Shown piece after piece: positions 1 to 11,870 of a stretch of DNA of 64,000 nt (positions are counted from its first letter, which is position 1; each line of letters opens with the position of its first letter). Origin of the DNA: Capra hircus (lineage: Eukaryota > Chordata > Mammalia > Artiodactyla > Bovidae); NCBI RefSeq assembly GCF_001704415.2, contig NC_030811.1, forward strand, positions 55,975,591-56,039,590, given 5' to 3'. The notes under the pieces are model-generated. The model saw only the letters and a program-made list of their open reading frames with translations, was not told the origin of the DNA and did not search any database. The position numbers were made by a program, and so were the translations under genes.

Positions 1-50
1 TGGGGTCGCAAAGAGTCTGACACAACTGAGCAACTGAACTGAACTGAAAT
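1..50 (+). mobile_element. 3' end of a BovB/Bov-A element, cut by window edge
   Basis: The window opens in the terminal module shared by BovB LINEs and Bov-A SINEs: a cgcaaagagt-type motif, then gacacaactgag and the short actgaactgaactga tail. The rest of the element lies outside the window, so LINE and SINE origin cannot be told apart. Confidence 0.85.
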
Positions 51-72
51 GGAAATCAAAATACAGTATGAT

Positions 73-97
73 ACAACTTCATATTGTATGAAGTTGT
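73..97. repeat. perfect 11-bp hairpin with 3-nt loop
   Basis: Arm acaacttcata (73-83) is the exact reverse complement of tatgaagttgt (87-97), with loop ttg. It sits between a BovB tail and an L1 remnant and has no associated gene. It may be a chance AT-rich palindrome. Confidence 0.7.
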
Positions 98-164
98 TTA
101 TATTATAAACATACCTTAAAATTTTAAAGAATAACCATAACAAAGTATAGGGGAAGGTTTAGAA

Positions 165-800
165 AAACTAGAATGCTCATATTTTGTTGATAGGAATAAA
201 AGTGTCTAGTCATCTTGAAAAATATCTGAGCAGTTTCTCAAAATGTTGAAATTATTGTTACCATAGGATCCAACAACTCCACTCCTGGGTATATATCCAA
301 GCTGAATAAAAACATACAACCACACAAAAACTTAAACACAAATATTCACAGCAACAATATTCACAGTGGAATCAACTCAAATAAAAAGAAATAGAAAATA
401 TCCATACTGTGGAATATCATTCAGCAATTTAAATAAATGATATTCTGATACATGGTAGAACATGGATGAATCTTGAAAACATTATGCTAAGTCAAACATG
501 CCAATCACAGAAGACCATATATTATATGAATCCATTTATATACAATGGCTAGAATAGGTAAATAGATGGAGACACAAAGTAGATTCATGATATGCTATAA
601 CTGGGAGTGTGGGTCTCAATTAAAAGTGACTGCTGTCAGGCAGAAGATTTCTTTTAGGTGTGACAAAGTTTTCAAAATTAGATTATGATGATGAATGCAA
701 AACTCCACAAATATACTAAAAGCCACTAAATTGTACACTTTTAGCAGGAACACCTTTTGGTATATGAACTATATCTCAGTAAAACTGCTTTTTAAAAAAA
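165..800 (+). mobile_element. old L1 3' fragment (end of ORF2 region plus 3' UTR)
   Basis: The sequence follows the usual L1 3' order: a gaatgctcat motif, a ccataggatccaacaactcc stretch (end of ORF2/start of 3' UTR), the tggaatatcattcagcaatt motif, a catggatgaa motif, and finally a taaattgtacacttt-type terminus. Many substitutions and indels and no open frame point to an ancient L1M-class insertion. Confidence 0.8.
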
Positions 801-839
801 TCTCTTATTACTTTTTCACTATTAAACATATAGAATCAT

Positions 840-1350
840 GAGTCATCACTTTTTTCTGTATTCATTCTTGTTTCTGGGTTCAACTGTCTTCTTCCTGAGA
901 TGTATCCTTTAACAGTTCTCTAAGTAAGAATATGTGTGTCCTGTGCTTAGTCATTCAGTCATGTCTGATTCTGCGACGCCATGGGCTGTAGCCCTCAGGT
1001 ACCTCTTCCCATGGGGATTCTCCAAGTAAGAATACTGGAGTGGGTTGCCATGCCCTCCTCCGGGGGATCTTCCCAACCCAAGGATCGAACCCAGGTCTCC
1101 TGCATTGTAGGTGGATTTCTTTACCATCCGAGCCACCAGAGAAGCCCAAGAAAGAATATATGTATAATGAATTCTCTTGGAATTTCTTTGCCTGAAAAAT
1201 GTCTTTATTTTGGCTTCTCTGAGTAATGTTTCTTTCGGTACAGAATTCCAGATTGACAAAGTTCTTTTCCTTCATCATTTCACAAATATTCAATTTGTCT
1301 TCTGACTTCTAATTACTCTACTGAGAAGTATGCAGTCTATTGGAAGATGC
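840..1350. mobile_element. ancient L1-like remnant interrupted by a Bov-tA SINE
   Basis: The left piece (about 840-936, gtatcctttaacagttct) and right piece (about 1148-1350, gcctgaaaaatgtctttatttt, then a cagaattccagattgacaa motif) recall one L1M-type untranslated region. They are continuous once the SINE at 937-1147 is removed. Orientation is not certain from the sequence alone. Confidence 0.55.
937..1147 (-). mobile_element. Bov-tA SINE, antisense
   Basis: A typical Bov-tA read on the opposite strand: Bov-A body first (gtgcttagtcattcagtcat ... aagaatactggagtgggttg), then the tRNA-derived head ending in gagccaccagagaagccc. It is flanked by an imperfect 15-bp target-site duplication, 922-936 and 1148-1162 (13/15). 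It interrupts an older L1 remnant. Confidence 0.92.
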
Positions 1351-3194
1351 ATTATTAGGATAATATATATCTGAGTAACAGAGACTCAAAATTCCAAAAT
1401 ATCCAACAATATAGAAGTTTATGTTCAGCTGTTTAAAATCTGGAGGTAAGCATGTCAGGGCTGATACATCATCTCTGTTTCACAAAATCTTCTGGGTATG
1501 ATCATGATTCCTATGGCCCATGGTGGCAGCTGGAGCTCTAGGTACCCTATTTGTGTTCCAGGCAGGATGGTGGAGAAAGGATAAATAAGAAAATGAATAA
1601 AGGGAGCATAAGAGCCTCATGAAAGTTTGTTTCCAGAAATCTACCCCAACAGTTCTACTTACACTACACTGACCAGAATTAGTTACATCATCATACTAAG
1701 CTTCAAGAGAACCTGAAGAAAGCACTCTATTTGGAGGCACAAAGACATAGTCCCCATTAATAATCAAGGTTCTTTTAATACAAAAGAACTAAACCTATAG
1801 TCTCAGACATAGTAGCTTCCAAGAACAAGCATCCCAACAGGCCCCAAGTGGACTTTGTAAGTCACACAGCGACATATCCACCACATTACAGGCCACCCAT
1901 ATTCAAGGGGAGGGGGCATGGGTTTCACATCTCAGTGGGAGGCTTGTCAACATCACACTATAAGAAGAGCATGTGGGATGGTAGATAGAGCTGCAAATAT
2001 TTTTGGAAAACATGATCTGCTATATGTTTTAAGAATCCAAGTTCAGACAGAAGTCTCACCCCAACTTCCCAGCCTGCACAGACCAAGGCCTTAACTCCCT
2101 TCCCCAGGTAGATGTTAAAACACGTGTTACTAGATTCCACGGAATTAACAGCACCACCCCCACGGAGCATAGCTGCAGACTCAGCAGGCATGTTTACAGC
2201 CTGCTGTACTGATATTAAATTCCTCTTTCATTTCTACCACCTGCAAGGTTCCCTTTCTTTACTGTAAGTTTAACTATGGGTTTAAAGACATTTTTAAAAA
2301 AAATATTTTACTCAGCACTTCTACATGCTTATAAAAATTAAAGGATTTTTGGGTTTTCTTAGTCCACCTCTTACTGGAATCAGAAACTTTATCCTAATTT
2401 TATTCAAAGGATTATACATTGAAAGGGAAGAAGAGGAGATGCTTGGCATACAAAAGCCAACCCATGTCTTCCCTGCCCTCCTCAGGATCACATTATACAC
2501 ACACACAAAGCTCTGATCAGATATTTCAAGTGGCAAGGGGTTAAATATCTGTTAGTGTCTCAACAGGTTGGACCATTATTCCCACTAAAGAAGAAGCAAC
2601 TGACCTACATGTAGAGAAAGAAATAAACTGAAAGTAGGAGAGAGATGATGAAGGCAAGGGTGTCAGCAGACACCAAAGCAACTAATATAATGGTCATGCT
2701 GCTCCACACAAGAGACTAGGAGGAGCGTCTTTTTATTCCTAAAAGAGAGGTGGAAATAAAGGGTAAAGAATGGAGGAAGGTGGACAGAGGAGGATCAAGA
2801 GACAGTCAGCTGGGAGCTGCATGGGCAACATGGTCTTTTTTAAAAATTTACTGGCTGTGGGATGGATTGAAGAATTGTTGAGAACAGAACTATGACGTTA
2901 AATTGTCTACATGCAATTGCCTACTGTGGTCTCTCTTTTCCTCATCTTCAGTTAAGTTCTGCTTTGACCAGTAGCCTGTGGTTGCTCGGAAAGAAGAGAG
3001 GAAGAAGGGGCTTTGGCCTGCTTCTTGGTCTACGTCAGTGCAGATATGAAAAAAGCCAGAAGCATACAGAGGAACACAATCAGGAGAAGCAGGAAATCAG
3101 AGTCAGAAGAACACTGTCATCCCAGGTATTCACGGGATACTGGGGTCTGCTCTGAACCTCCAAAGGGCACACAACAGTGATCTAAACCTATTTA
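1351..3194. other. unassigned, no gene recognised
   Basis: About 1.8 kb with no repeat family I can name and no convincing coding frame. It has a short CA run near 2496-2508 and purine-rich stretches around 2620-2790. The longest open frames are under 90 codons and look random. Confidence 0.55.
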
Positions 3195-3206
3195 CCTAGA
3201 TCTCAA

Positions 3207-3416
3207 TGGGCTTCCCTGGTAGCTCAGATAGTAAAGAATCTGCCCACAGTGCAGGAGACCTGGGTTTGATCCCTAAGAAGGGAAGATCCCATGGAGAAGG
3301 GAATAGCTACCCACTCCAGTATTCCTGCCTGGAGAATTCCATGGACAGAGGAGCCTGGCAGGTAACAGTCCATGGGGCTGCAAAGAGTCAGACATGATCG
3401 AGTGACTAACACTTCA
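3207..3416 (+). mobile_element. Bov-tA SINE
   Basis: It starts with the tRNA-derived head (gggcttccctggtagctcag) and continues through the Bov-A body to a gagtgactaacacttc end. It is bounded by a 12-bp duplication, cctagatctcaa (3195-3206) and tctagacctcaa (3417-3428), which fixes both ends. Confidence 0.94.
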
Positions 3417-3694
3417 TCTAGACCTCAAAAGATCAAGAACCTCCAACTAATACCTGGGTTACAAATCCTCCACAAGCTCCTAGACAGCTACTTGTAGTAC
3501 CATTGACCATCCACTGGTGGACCAATGGCTAACATACTGGGGATCAAGTGATATAGCAGACATATTCAAAGACTTGATCAAACACATTCAAAACAAGAAA
3601 AGCAGAGTGAGTTTCAATTCCCCCAAACACATTAACAGTCCAGTCCATCATTTTGACCATAAAATCAACCTCTTCTAAGACAACGTAAGTTATC

Positions 3695-3790
3695 TTTTTG
3701 TTTTAACATTTACTTTGTATTGGGGTGTAGCCAATTAACAATGTTGTGATGGTTTCAGGTGGATAACGAAGGGACTCTGCCAAGGCAAAG
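3695..3790 (-). mobile_element. short L1 3' end fragment, antisense
   Basis: The motifs ttggggtgtagccaattaac and gatggtttcaggtgg match the antisense 3' terminus of young artiodactyl L1 elements. It is truncated after about 90 bp. Confidence 0.7.
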
Positions 3791-4107
3791 GGAGTTTTCC
3801 ATCACAGGATGGGTTCCTTCGGAGAGCTCATGACCCCTCTAACAGGGATGTCATAAAGAGGATGAGTTTTATGGGAGATGGTGAGTTTGGAGTGGTCATT
3901 TGCAAGTTCTAGTCTAACTTGAAATTTTTCATTTCTAAGATAATGGGTTGATGTATCTATTTACTGAATCAAGCAGATCTGCTTGGCTGATAACAACTAT
4001 ATTTGATGAAAGGGATGGAGAAAGAGGGCAAGTCAGAGCAGTGGGACCTTTGTGGTCAGACAGAGAAATCTTGGATGAACACTAGTTAGGGAATAACTCC
4101 CTGCGTG
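3791..4107. other. unassigned
   Basis: No recognised gene or repeat. There is a weak resemblance to old L2-type purine-rich antisense sequence, which I would not call. Confidence 0.5.
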
Positions 4108-4391
4108 TTTTTTTCCTTTTCTTTTTTGGCTGGGTGGGGTCATCGCTGCTGGGCGCAGGCTTTCTCTAGCTGCAGTGAACAGGAGCTACTCTTCGCTGGG
4201 ATTCACGGGCCTGTGGCAGCGGCTTCTCCTGCTGCAGAGCATGGGCCGGGTAGCTGCAGCATGTGGACTCAGCAGCTGTGATGCACAGCGCCTAGCTGCC
4301 CCTCAGCATGCGGGATCTTCCCAGAGCAAGGGCTGAACCCTTGTCCCCAACACTGGCAGGCAGATTCTCAACCACAGACCACCAGGGAAGC
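4108..4391 (-). mobile_element. CHR-type cetartiodactyl SINE, antisense
   Basis: The body is GC-rich with the characteristic ctgctgggcgcaggctttct and tgcgggatcttccca motifs. It ends in the antisense tRNA-derived head accaccagggaagc. Length near 285 bp suggests an almost complete copy. Confidence 0.85.
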
Positions 4392-4636
4392 ACCTGTCCC
4401 CCATGGCAGTTCTGAAGCACAAATATGTCATGACAAAAACTAGACCATAATGGTACAGGTTACAGTGTGGAGGGTGATTTGAAGCTACAAGAAAGAAGCT
4501 AGGGGCCAGGCTAGCAGTTCTTCTAACAACCTTGTTGTGGAAGAGGAAAGGCCAGAGCCAGGTGGGAGATGACCTTAGAAGAGAAGATTAGATTCAAGAG
4601 GTGATGCAGAGAAGTGCCAGTCACAGGGGTGGATTA
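4392..4636. other. unassigned spacer before BovB copy 1
   Basis: Nothing firm is visible. The purine-rich composition and a gcagagaagtg motif hint at an antisense L2 remnant. Confidence 0.4.
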
Positions 4637-6895
4637 GACACATGGACATCACCAGATAGATGGTCAACATCGAAATCAGATTGATTATATTCTCTGCAGC
4701 AAAAGATGGAGAAGCTCTGTACAGTCAACAAAAATGAGACCAGGAGCTGACTGTGGCGCAGATCATGAACTCCTTATTACCAAATTCAGACTGAAATTGA
4801 AGAAAACAGGGAAAACTGCTAGACTATTCAAGTATGACCTCAATCAAATCCCTTATGATTATACAGTGGAAGTGAGAAATAGACTTAAGGGCCTAGATCT
4901 GATAGATGGAGTGCCTGATGAACTATGGATTGAGGTTCGTGACATTGTACAGGAGACAGGGATCAAGACCATCCCCATGGAAAAGAAATACAAAAAAGCA
5001 AAATGGCTGTCTGGGGAAGCCTTACAAATAGCTGTGTAAAGAAGAGAAGTGAAAAGCCAAGGAGGAAAGGAAAGATATAAGGATCTGAATGCAGAGTTCC
5101 AGAGAATAGCAAGAAGAGATAAGAAAACCTTCTTCAGCGATCAGTGCAAAGAAATAGAGGAAAAGAACAGAATGGGGAAGACTAGAGATCTCTTCAAGAA
5201 AATTAGAGATACCAAGGGAACATTTCATGCAAAGATGGGCTCGATAAAGGACAGAAATGGTATGGACCTAACAGAAGCAAAAGATATTAAGAAGAGATGG
5301 CAAGAATACACGGAAGAACTGTACAAAAAGGATCTTCACAACCCAGATAATCACGATGGTGTGATCACTCATCTAGAGCCAGACATCTTGGAATGTGAAG
5401 TCAAGTGGGCCTTAGGAAGCATCGCTACGAACAAAGCTAGTGGAGGTGATGGAATTCCAGTGGAGCTATTTCAAATCCTGAAAGATGATGCTGTGAAAGT
5501 GCTGCACTCAATATGCCAGCAAATTTGGAAAATCAGCAGTGGCCACAGGACTGGAAAAGGGCAGTTTTCATTCCAATTCCAAAGAAAGGCAATGCCAAGG
5601 AATGCTCAAACAACTGCACAATTGCATTCATCTCACATGCTAGTAAAGTACTGCTCAAAATTCTCCAAGTCAGGCTTCAACAATACGTGAACTGTGAACT
5701 TTCAGATGTTCAAGCTGGTTTTAGAAAAGGCAGAGGAACCAGAGATCAAATTGCCAACATCCGCTGGATCATGGAAAAAGCAAGAGAGTTCCAGAAAAAC
5801 ATCTATTTCTGCTTTATTGACTATGCCAAAGCTTTTGACTGTGTGGATCACAATAAACTGTGAAAAATTCTGAAAGAGATGGGAATACCAGACCACCTAA
5901 CCTGCCTCTTGAGAAATCTGTATGCAGGTCAGGAAGCAACAGTTAGAACTGGACATAGAACAACAGACTGGTTCCAAAGAGGAAAAGGAGTACGTCAAGG
6001 CTGTATATTGTCACCCTGCTTATTTAACTTATATGCAGAGTACATCATGAGAAACGCTGGACTGGAAGAAACACAAGCTGGAATCAAGATTGCCAGGAGA
6101 AATATCAATAACCTCAGATATGCAGATGACACTACCCTTATGGCAGAAAGTGAAGAGGAACTAAAAAGCCTCTTGATGAAAGTGAAAGAGGAGAGTGAAA
6201 AAGTTGGCTTAAAGCTCGACATTCAGAAAACGAAGATCATGGCATCCGGTCCCATCACTCCATGGGAAATAGATGAGGAAACAGTGGAAACAGTGTCAGA
6301 CTTTATTTTGGGGGGCTCCAAAATCACTGCAGATGGTGACTGCGGCCATGAAATTAAAAGACGCTTACTCCTAGGAAGAAAAGTTATGAGCAACCTAGAT
6401 AGCATATTCAAAAGCAGAGACATTACTTTGCCGACTAAGGTCCTTCTAGTCAAGGCTATGGTTTTTCCAGTGGTCATGTATGGATGCGAGAGTTGGACTG
6501 TGAAGAAGGCTGAGCGCCGAAGAATTGATGCTTTTGAACTGTGGTATTGGAGAAGACTCTTGAGAGTCCCTGGGACTGCAAGGAGATCCAACCAGTCCAT
6601 TCTGAAGAAGATCAACCCTGGGATTTCTTTGGAAGGAATGATGCTAAAGCTGCAACTCCAGTACTTGGGCCACCTCATGCGAAGAGTTGACTCATTGGAA
6701 AAGACTTTGATGCTGGGAGAGACTAGGGGCAGGAGGAGAAGGGGATGACAGAGGATGAGATGGCTGGATGGCATCACTGACTCAATGGACACGAGTCTGA
6801 GTGAACTCCGGGAGTTGGTGATGGACAGGGAGGCCTGGCATGCTGTGATTCATGGGGTTGCAAAGAGTCGGACATGACTGAGCGACTGAACTGAA
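4637..6895 (+). mobile_element. BovB (RTE) LINE copy 1, 5'-truncated
   Basis: The element begins at a cacatggacatcaccag motif inside the linker after the endonuclease and runs to a gcgactgaactgaact tail, so the promoter and endonuclease are missing. The same sequence occurs at 60.06-62.87 kb in copy 2, which confirms the boundaries. A possible 5-bp ttaga flank is too short to rely on. The orientation matches copy 2, and the two lie about 56 kb apart as separate insertions. Confidence 0.95.
4734..6748 (+). pseudogene. BovB reverse transcriptase ORF remnant (copy 1)
   Basis: This stretch encodes most of an RTE-type reverse transcriptase plus its C-terminal region, but it is inactive as read. 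Visible motifs are SGGDGIPVELF, FIPIPKKGN, AGFRKGRGTRDQ, motif [14 protein letters not shown], motif [18 protein letters not shown] and the catalytic YADD at 6119-6130. Breaks: an in-frame TAA at 5037-5039, a one-base deletion near 5531 relative to copy 2 that shifts frame, a TGG-to-TGA change at 5861-5863, and a CGA-to-TGA change at 6746-6748 that looks like CpG decay. The open pieces are 4734-5039, 5049-about 5531, 5513-5863 and 5879-6748. The family's role is target-primed reverse transcription; nothing suggests host use. Confidence 0.93.
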
Positions 6896-7029
6896 CTAAA
6901 CTTAGATCGTCTTTCCACAATCTCCATCAGTCCCCACAAACTCCACCAATAAAAATTAAATAATAATATACTATCCTTTGACAAGAACAATTAACATCTG
7001 TTCTGTCTTATGTCTGTATGTAATTACAT

Positions 7030-7202
7030 ATTGTTGTTGTTGCTGTTCATTCGCTAAATCATGTCCGACTCTGCTATCCCAAGGACTGCAGCATGCCAAG
7101 CTTCCTGGTCCTTCACTATCTCTTGGTTTACTCAAATTCATGCCCATGGAGTCAGTGATGCTATCTAACCATCTCATCCTCTGCCTCCCCCCTCTCCTTT
7201 TG
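7030..7202 (-). mobile_element. BovB 3' fragment, antisense
   Basis: It reads as the reverse of the BovB 3' end: cattcgctaaatcatgtccg, then atggagtcagtgatgctatc and catctcatcctctgcc. A short TTG run sits at its left edge. It is heavily 5'-truncated, and I see no clear target-site duplication. Confidence 0.88.
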
Positions 7203-7327
7203 GGCCTACTGAAAACTGGACATTGTACTGTTCTATAGTACAGAAACTAAATAGAACCATTGCACTGCTCTGCATGCTGGCTCCTGCCTCTGCCTCCTCC
7301 ACCACAGCACAGTCCTTCCAACTACAG

Positions 7328-7494
7328 CAGTGGTTCTCAATTTTGGAGTGCATCAGAATCACGACTAGAGTTTGTTAAAACACAGACTGCTGAGACCCAC
7401 CCCCAAAGAGTTTCTGATTCAGCAGATCTGGTGAGGGATTCAAATACTCATATTTTTAACAAGTTCCCTGAGACCCCACTTTGAAGATCCCTGA
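7328..7494 (+). mobile_element. MER5A-like hAT (Charlie) DNA transposon remnant
   Basis: It begins cagtggttctcaa and contains tgcatcagaatcac, cccacccccaaagagtttct and ttaacaagttccc. It ends in a degenerate ccactttgaagatccctgag inverted terminus, which is the MER5A layout. Confidence 0.85.
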
Positions 7495-8659
7495 GCTGGA
7501 TTGCTGCCCCCTTAGCCCCCAAAGCTGCCACTGCTGAAGATAACTTTCCATGGGAGCAAGTGGGAAATGAAGATGTTCGGTCTGTGACCACTGTTGAGGT
7601 GGGACCTAGCGCTCTACATGGGACCTGAACATTTCAGAAACAGTTACAGTTGTTTAAGACAAGCCAGGAAATCACATCCTCTTCCTACACTGTCCTGGGC
7701 CCTTTGTATGGCTGTAGATCATCCACAGAGCACACTGCTGATAACACTGAATGCCCAGCCAACAGTCACAGCTCACCACCTCTTGAGACAGTTCTCAGCC
7801 CTTTCTCCTACCCATTTCATCCTATCCTTGCTCTCATCATCCTGGTTGTATAACCCATCCACTGTCAACTCAAGCTCCCAATCCCTACAACAAACCCTCC
7901 TCACCATGACCATCAATTTAGAAAAGATCTCTAAACAGACTCAAGCATTTTATGGGACATTATATGAATTTGCCTTGGGCTCCACGATGGACATCACCAT
8001 GTAATAAGTACTAGGCTCAGTACCCAGCCTAGCTGTACACCCCTGTCTGCCTATGCCCATCTCTGCCCAGGAAAGGGGACCATTCACCCAATCAAACACC
8101 CAGTACAAAAATACGAGGCGACCTCTCTTTGCTTTATCATCCATCCACAGAAACTACTCCAGTTCCTTTATAGAATAATCTATTTTCAACACTATCTGGA
8201 TGATTACCTCCCAAAGCAAGAGAGGCCACATTTGTAGGCATTACTAATTAGGCTCCAATTTCTTATTGCTTTGGACACCACTATTTTCTTTTCAACCATT
8301 GCTAATCTCAGGGGAGAAATGATTCGCCCCTCAGCTAGGGAAGCAATCAAAACTCCAGAATGGAGCTGCCCAGCTACACAAGCTCTGGGGCCGACCCCTC
8401 CCTCCTCACAGTCTCTTCCAATGCCACATGCTCCATCACAAAAAAAGTGCTCTGTCCACTGCACTGGCCTACTCTATTCCTGCAGTAGAGCTGGACACCA
8501 AAATCTGGGCTTTTCCTGCCACACTGTGGCCATGTCTGAACACTACACATGGCCTTTACTCCTTGAAAAGTGGTATTGGTTTGTGTTTTATTTTTGTTTT
8601 TGTTTTTTGAAGGAATGGAAGTTACCTTCCTTACCTGTTAACCCCCATGCACTCCCCAA
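7495..8659. other. unassigned, no gene recognised
   Basis: Pyrimidine-rich DNA with a T-rich low-complexity stretch at 8580-8609. Open frames of 136 codons (7594-8004) and 151 codons (8271-8726) show no domain, signal or splice context, and the second runs into L2 sequence. I treat both as chance frames. Confidence 0.5.
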
Positions 8660-8945
8660 GCCTCAAGGATTGCCTGCCTCCTCCAAGAAGGCTCCCCTGA
8701 ATCCACCCACACCCCCAGCCAGATGAGGTCTCCAGCATCAGGCTCCCATAGCTTCTGTACCAACCTCCATCATTTCCCTCCACACAGTCCATTGGAGTCC
8801 CTTACTTCTCCAGTTCCCTGATTAGACTGTGAGCTCTTTGATGGCAGAGATCTTGCTTTAATCAGAATTTGTGTCCTTAGCATATAGCACAGGGCCAGGC
8901 CCACAATGATGTTCAGTAACTATTTGAATGAGTAACTAAATGAAT
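8660..8945 (+). mobile_element. L2 LINE 3' end
   Basis: Motifs include gactgtgagctctttgatgg, ggcagagatcttg, agcatatagcacagggccag and a tail of tgaatgagtaactaaatgaa. Together these are the standard L2 3' UTR series. Confidence 0.8.
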
Positions 8946-9394
8946 GGCCAAGTGAACAATTACATGAAGCAATCCCTTTGTCCCCTCCCTTTCTTTACAC
9001 ACTGAGGAAACACTTTCAGGCATCTGGGGAAAACAATTCCTAAATCTGCTATCAATCAATCATTTTCCTCACAGTAAGAATGAACCCCCTGTGTTTCCCC
9101 TCCCAAGGGGATTTGTATATCAAGTTTTTCCCTTATTTTAGGTGATTCCTGATACAAGTAAGCTGGCGGAAGGGGATGGTGGAGGAAAAGTCTTCCCACC
9201 CCAGATGAAACCAACTGTAGTCGAGGTCACAGCCACATGGATCTCTGAAGCCTGCCCTGTGGTAAAGCTTCAGCACCTCCACCATTGAGCTGGAAAACCC
9301 CCCAACCCCCAAGTCCCAGAATCAGCAAACTCTAACCCCTTAGACCAAGGAGGAAGTAATGTGCCCTGGGAATAGCCAAGATTTGGAATTGGAA
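8946..9394. other. unassigned
   Basis: No repeat or gene signature seen. Confidence 0.5.
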
Positions 9395-9530
9395 GACCCA
9401 GAATTCCGGCGGTGAGCAATTCTATATCTTTCCTCCCAGCCTCGTTGTTCTCATTTGTAACAATGGAGACACTGTGGCTAATGTTAGCCCTGCCTGTCAG
9501 AGAGCTTCAGTGCAGTACTCACCCCAACCA
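9395..9530 (+). mobile_element. MIR SINE remnant
   Basis: Weak MIR order: agacccagaattc (tRNA-related part) and then ctcatttgtaacaatggaga (core). It is very diverged. Confidence 0.45.
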
Positions 9531-11719
9531 TTGCAGAGAGAGGGGTGGTCCCCACACACAGGGGCTCCAGCCCCAGGATAGCTAGCCTCATAGTGAGAGC
9601 CATTCTAAACCATCTGTTGACTCAAAGCCAGTGTACTTTGGGTGCAAGCAGTGCCTGAAAGTCAGGGTCACTCTCAACTCCTCATTTTCCTGGACACCCT
9701 CATCTTTCTGCAGGTTTCTGAGGGGAAGATAATATTCCCTACTTCCTTTGAATCCCACTCCCCACTCCTTCCTGCTCCTTTCCCCCTACTCCCAGGGGGA
9801 TGACTTCCTGTTACTCACTGTACCAACTGTTGTTATACAGATGCTCTGATTAAGGTCAGGTTAATCAAAAGCCGCTGCTAAGCCTAAAACGATGAGGACA
9901 GGGGTGGCAAAGGGACTGACAGGATCCAGAGTTTTGGAGGACTCACCTCCTGACACCCCACCACCTCATGGCACAGCAAGTGTCTCCAGTCTAAATGTCA
10001 TGGGAAGTAAGCTTATCCCATGGGTTTTGGAATCAACTTCTTTGAGGAAAGCATGGTGTTCTGGGTGGTGGTGTCAGTCACACAGAGAAGAAACCCAAGC
10101 ACTGGGCTACACTGTGGAAGTGACCCTGTTCATAAGTGGACTAGAGAGAGCCTGCAAGACTGGTAAATCAGACGGCCGAGGTAGGATGGGAAGCCAGCCC
10201 TTGGAAAAGCCAGATGTCTTCATGGATCTGTGCTCCATTTACCCCCAGGTCTCCTTTAGGATTCCTTACTATAATCATCAGAATTCATCTCCACTGCAAT
10301 AAGGGGAAACCAAGAAAAGTATATGGATTCAAGCAGGGGCACAATCTACAGAGAAACGAACATGTTGCAGAGGCATCAGGGATCAGAATGTAAGAACCCA
10401 AAGGGAATGAAAACTAAGGAAGCCAGTGGGCCAGCCTCTTCCTCCCCACCCCAGGTATCTTCTGCTGAACAGGGTCCAGTCTTCACAACCCGACCTGCCT
10501 GTGTTCTTGTCTCTCCTAATCCTGTGCTGGGCCGTGGGCACCGTCAGGGCTTCCATGTGTCCTGAGAGGTGTGAACGTTAGAGAATGCTACAGTGCTCCC
10601 CCTTCCAGTCTCACAAGGCAAGTCGATCATTCAAATCCTTCCAGTCTTCCCAAACTGAACACTTCAAAAGAGGTCATTTTCAATGTGGTGAAGTGAGGTG
10701 AGTGACAATCAGACAATGCTACATTGAGGATTTTTTTTTTCCTTCCTAAAAGTCACCTTTTTTATTTTTTTCCTCTAGGACTTGCTGTAGAAAGATTTAG
10801 TAGATAACGTGCTATCTGACTCTTTCCCAGGACATAGGACTAAGTCAGCAGATTTTTTTTTTTCTTTTCAGAATTAGTCCAACTTAACTGGTTTGCCACT
10901 ATCTACTTTCTTCCTGTGTAGGTATTATTTTTCCTCATCTCTTCACTCAGCTCCTACAAATAAGCTTTCAAGTGACACACCATCCCTCCAACCCAGTCTC
11001 ACAATTTAGAAAACGTGGAAGCCGTTTATAAGAGGAGGCACCCTCTTCTCTCTGTGAAGGGCCTAAATGCTCCAGGTTTCATTCTGGCCTCATGGTTAAA
11101 GGGCTCCATCCCCTTCCTAACCTCGTGAGGAGCATCGGAACAGCAGGGACTCCCGTGGAGGTGCAGCCTGCACTGCGTGGCCACATTACTGCTCCAGCTT
11201 ATTCATTTGCCTGAAGAATAAAGGAGACTTTATTTCTTCATCTTCTTCTCAGGAGATGAAGAAATAAAGGGACTAAAAGCATGTTCATCACCCTCGCTGA
11301 GCTGAGGGATGACATGCTTACTCTGGAGATAATGATTCCAAGTAGGACAGCAGTGAAAAACAGGACCTGTGAGAAGCAACTGTTTTATTACAGTTTCTAA
11401 AATGTGAGCTCTTAATGCTCTTTCATTATCATATATTATTACAGTTCTATAAAAGTCATTTTTAGGAATCAATCCCAAATTTTTGAAGCTCCCCACCCCC
11501 TGCCAAAAAAGGAGCTAGAAGGCAGAGTTTAGAAGAAGCCCTAACAAAAGAGAAACGATACTTTTGCGCCTCTAGGTTTTAAGACTTACTATGGCAGAAT
11601 CCACACTCAAGACTGGGTCAACCTTTATGAACAACACAGTAACTCAGAATTTGTGTAACCCCTCTCAAAGTGTCATTTCAAAAGATGGCAACTTTTTTTA
11701 TAAAGGAGAGAAGGTAGGT
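9531..11719. other. unassigned block, about 2.2 kb
   Basis: No named repeat. T-tracts lie near 10731 and 10852, and one perfect hairpin lies at 11228-11269. The 136-codon frame at 9892-10302 has no recognisable domain and low-complexity usage, so I do not call it a gene. Confidence 0.5.
11228..11269. repeat. perfect 15-bp inverted repeat, 12-nt spacer
   Basis: Left arm ctttatttcttcatc (11228-11242) and right arm gatgaagaaataaag (11255-11269) are exact reverse complements. The loop is 11243-11254. No retrotransposon family explains it. Confidence 0.9.
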
Positions 11720-11870
11720 ATGACTTTCCTATTTTTCAGATGGGAAAGCTAAGGCATAGGAAGTATCAGTTAAATTACTTTAAGTGAAAGCCAGCAAGCA
11801 GTGATGGTGCTGTAACAAAAATCCATCTATTCTGATTCGCAGTTCTGCTGTTTCTCCACTGGATGCTCCA
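11720..11870 (-). mobile_element. MIR SINE remnant, antisense
   Basis: The antisense MIR core is seen as tttttcagatgggaaagcta followed by a degraded gcataggaagtatcagtt. The 5' tRNA part is not clear. Confidence 0.55.

Noticed and set aside
3207..3280. tRNA-like heads of Bov-tA and CHR elements considered as tRNA genes
   Set aside because: They are SINE promoters with degraded tRNA similarity and are attached to SINE bodies; no intact cloverleaf was found.
6223..6792. 189-codon antisense open frame, with a similar 184-codon antisense frame at 62192-62746
   Set aside because: Both are opposite-strand shadows of the BovB reverse-transcriptase C-terminus; their similarity simply follows from the shared sense sequence.
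4637..6895. ttaga flank considered as a target-site duplication for BovB copy 1
   Set aside because: Five bases that partly overlap the variable tail are too little to separate from chance.
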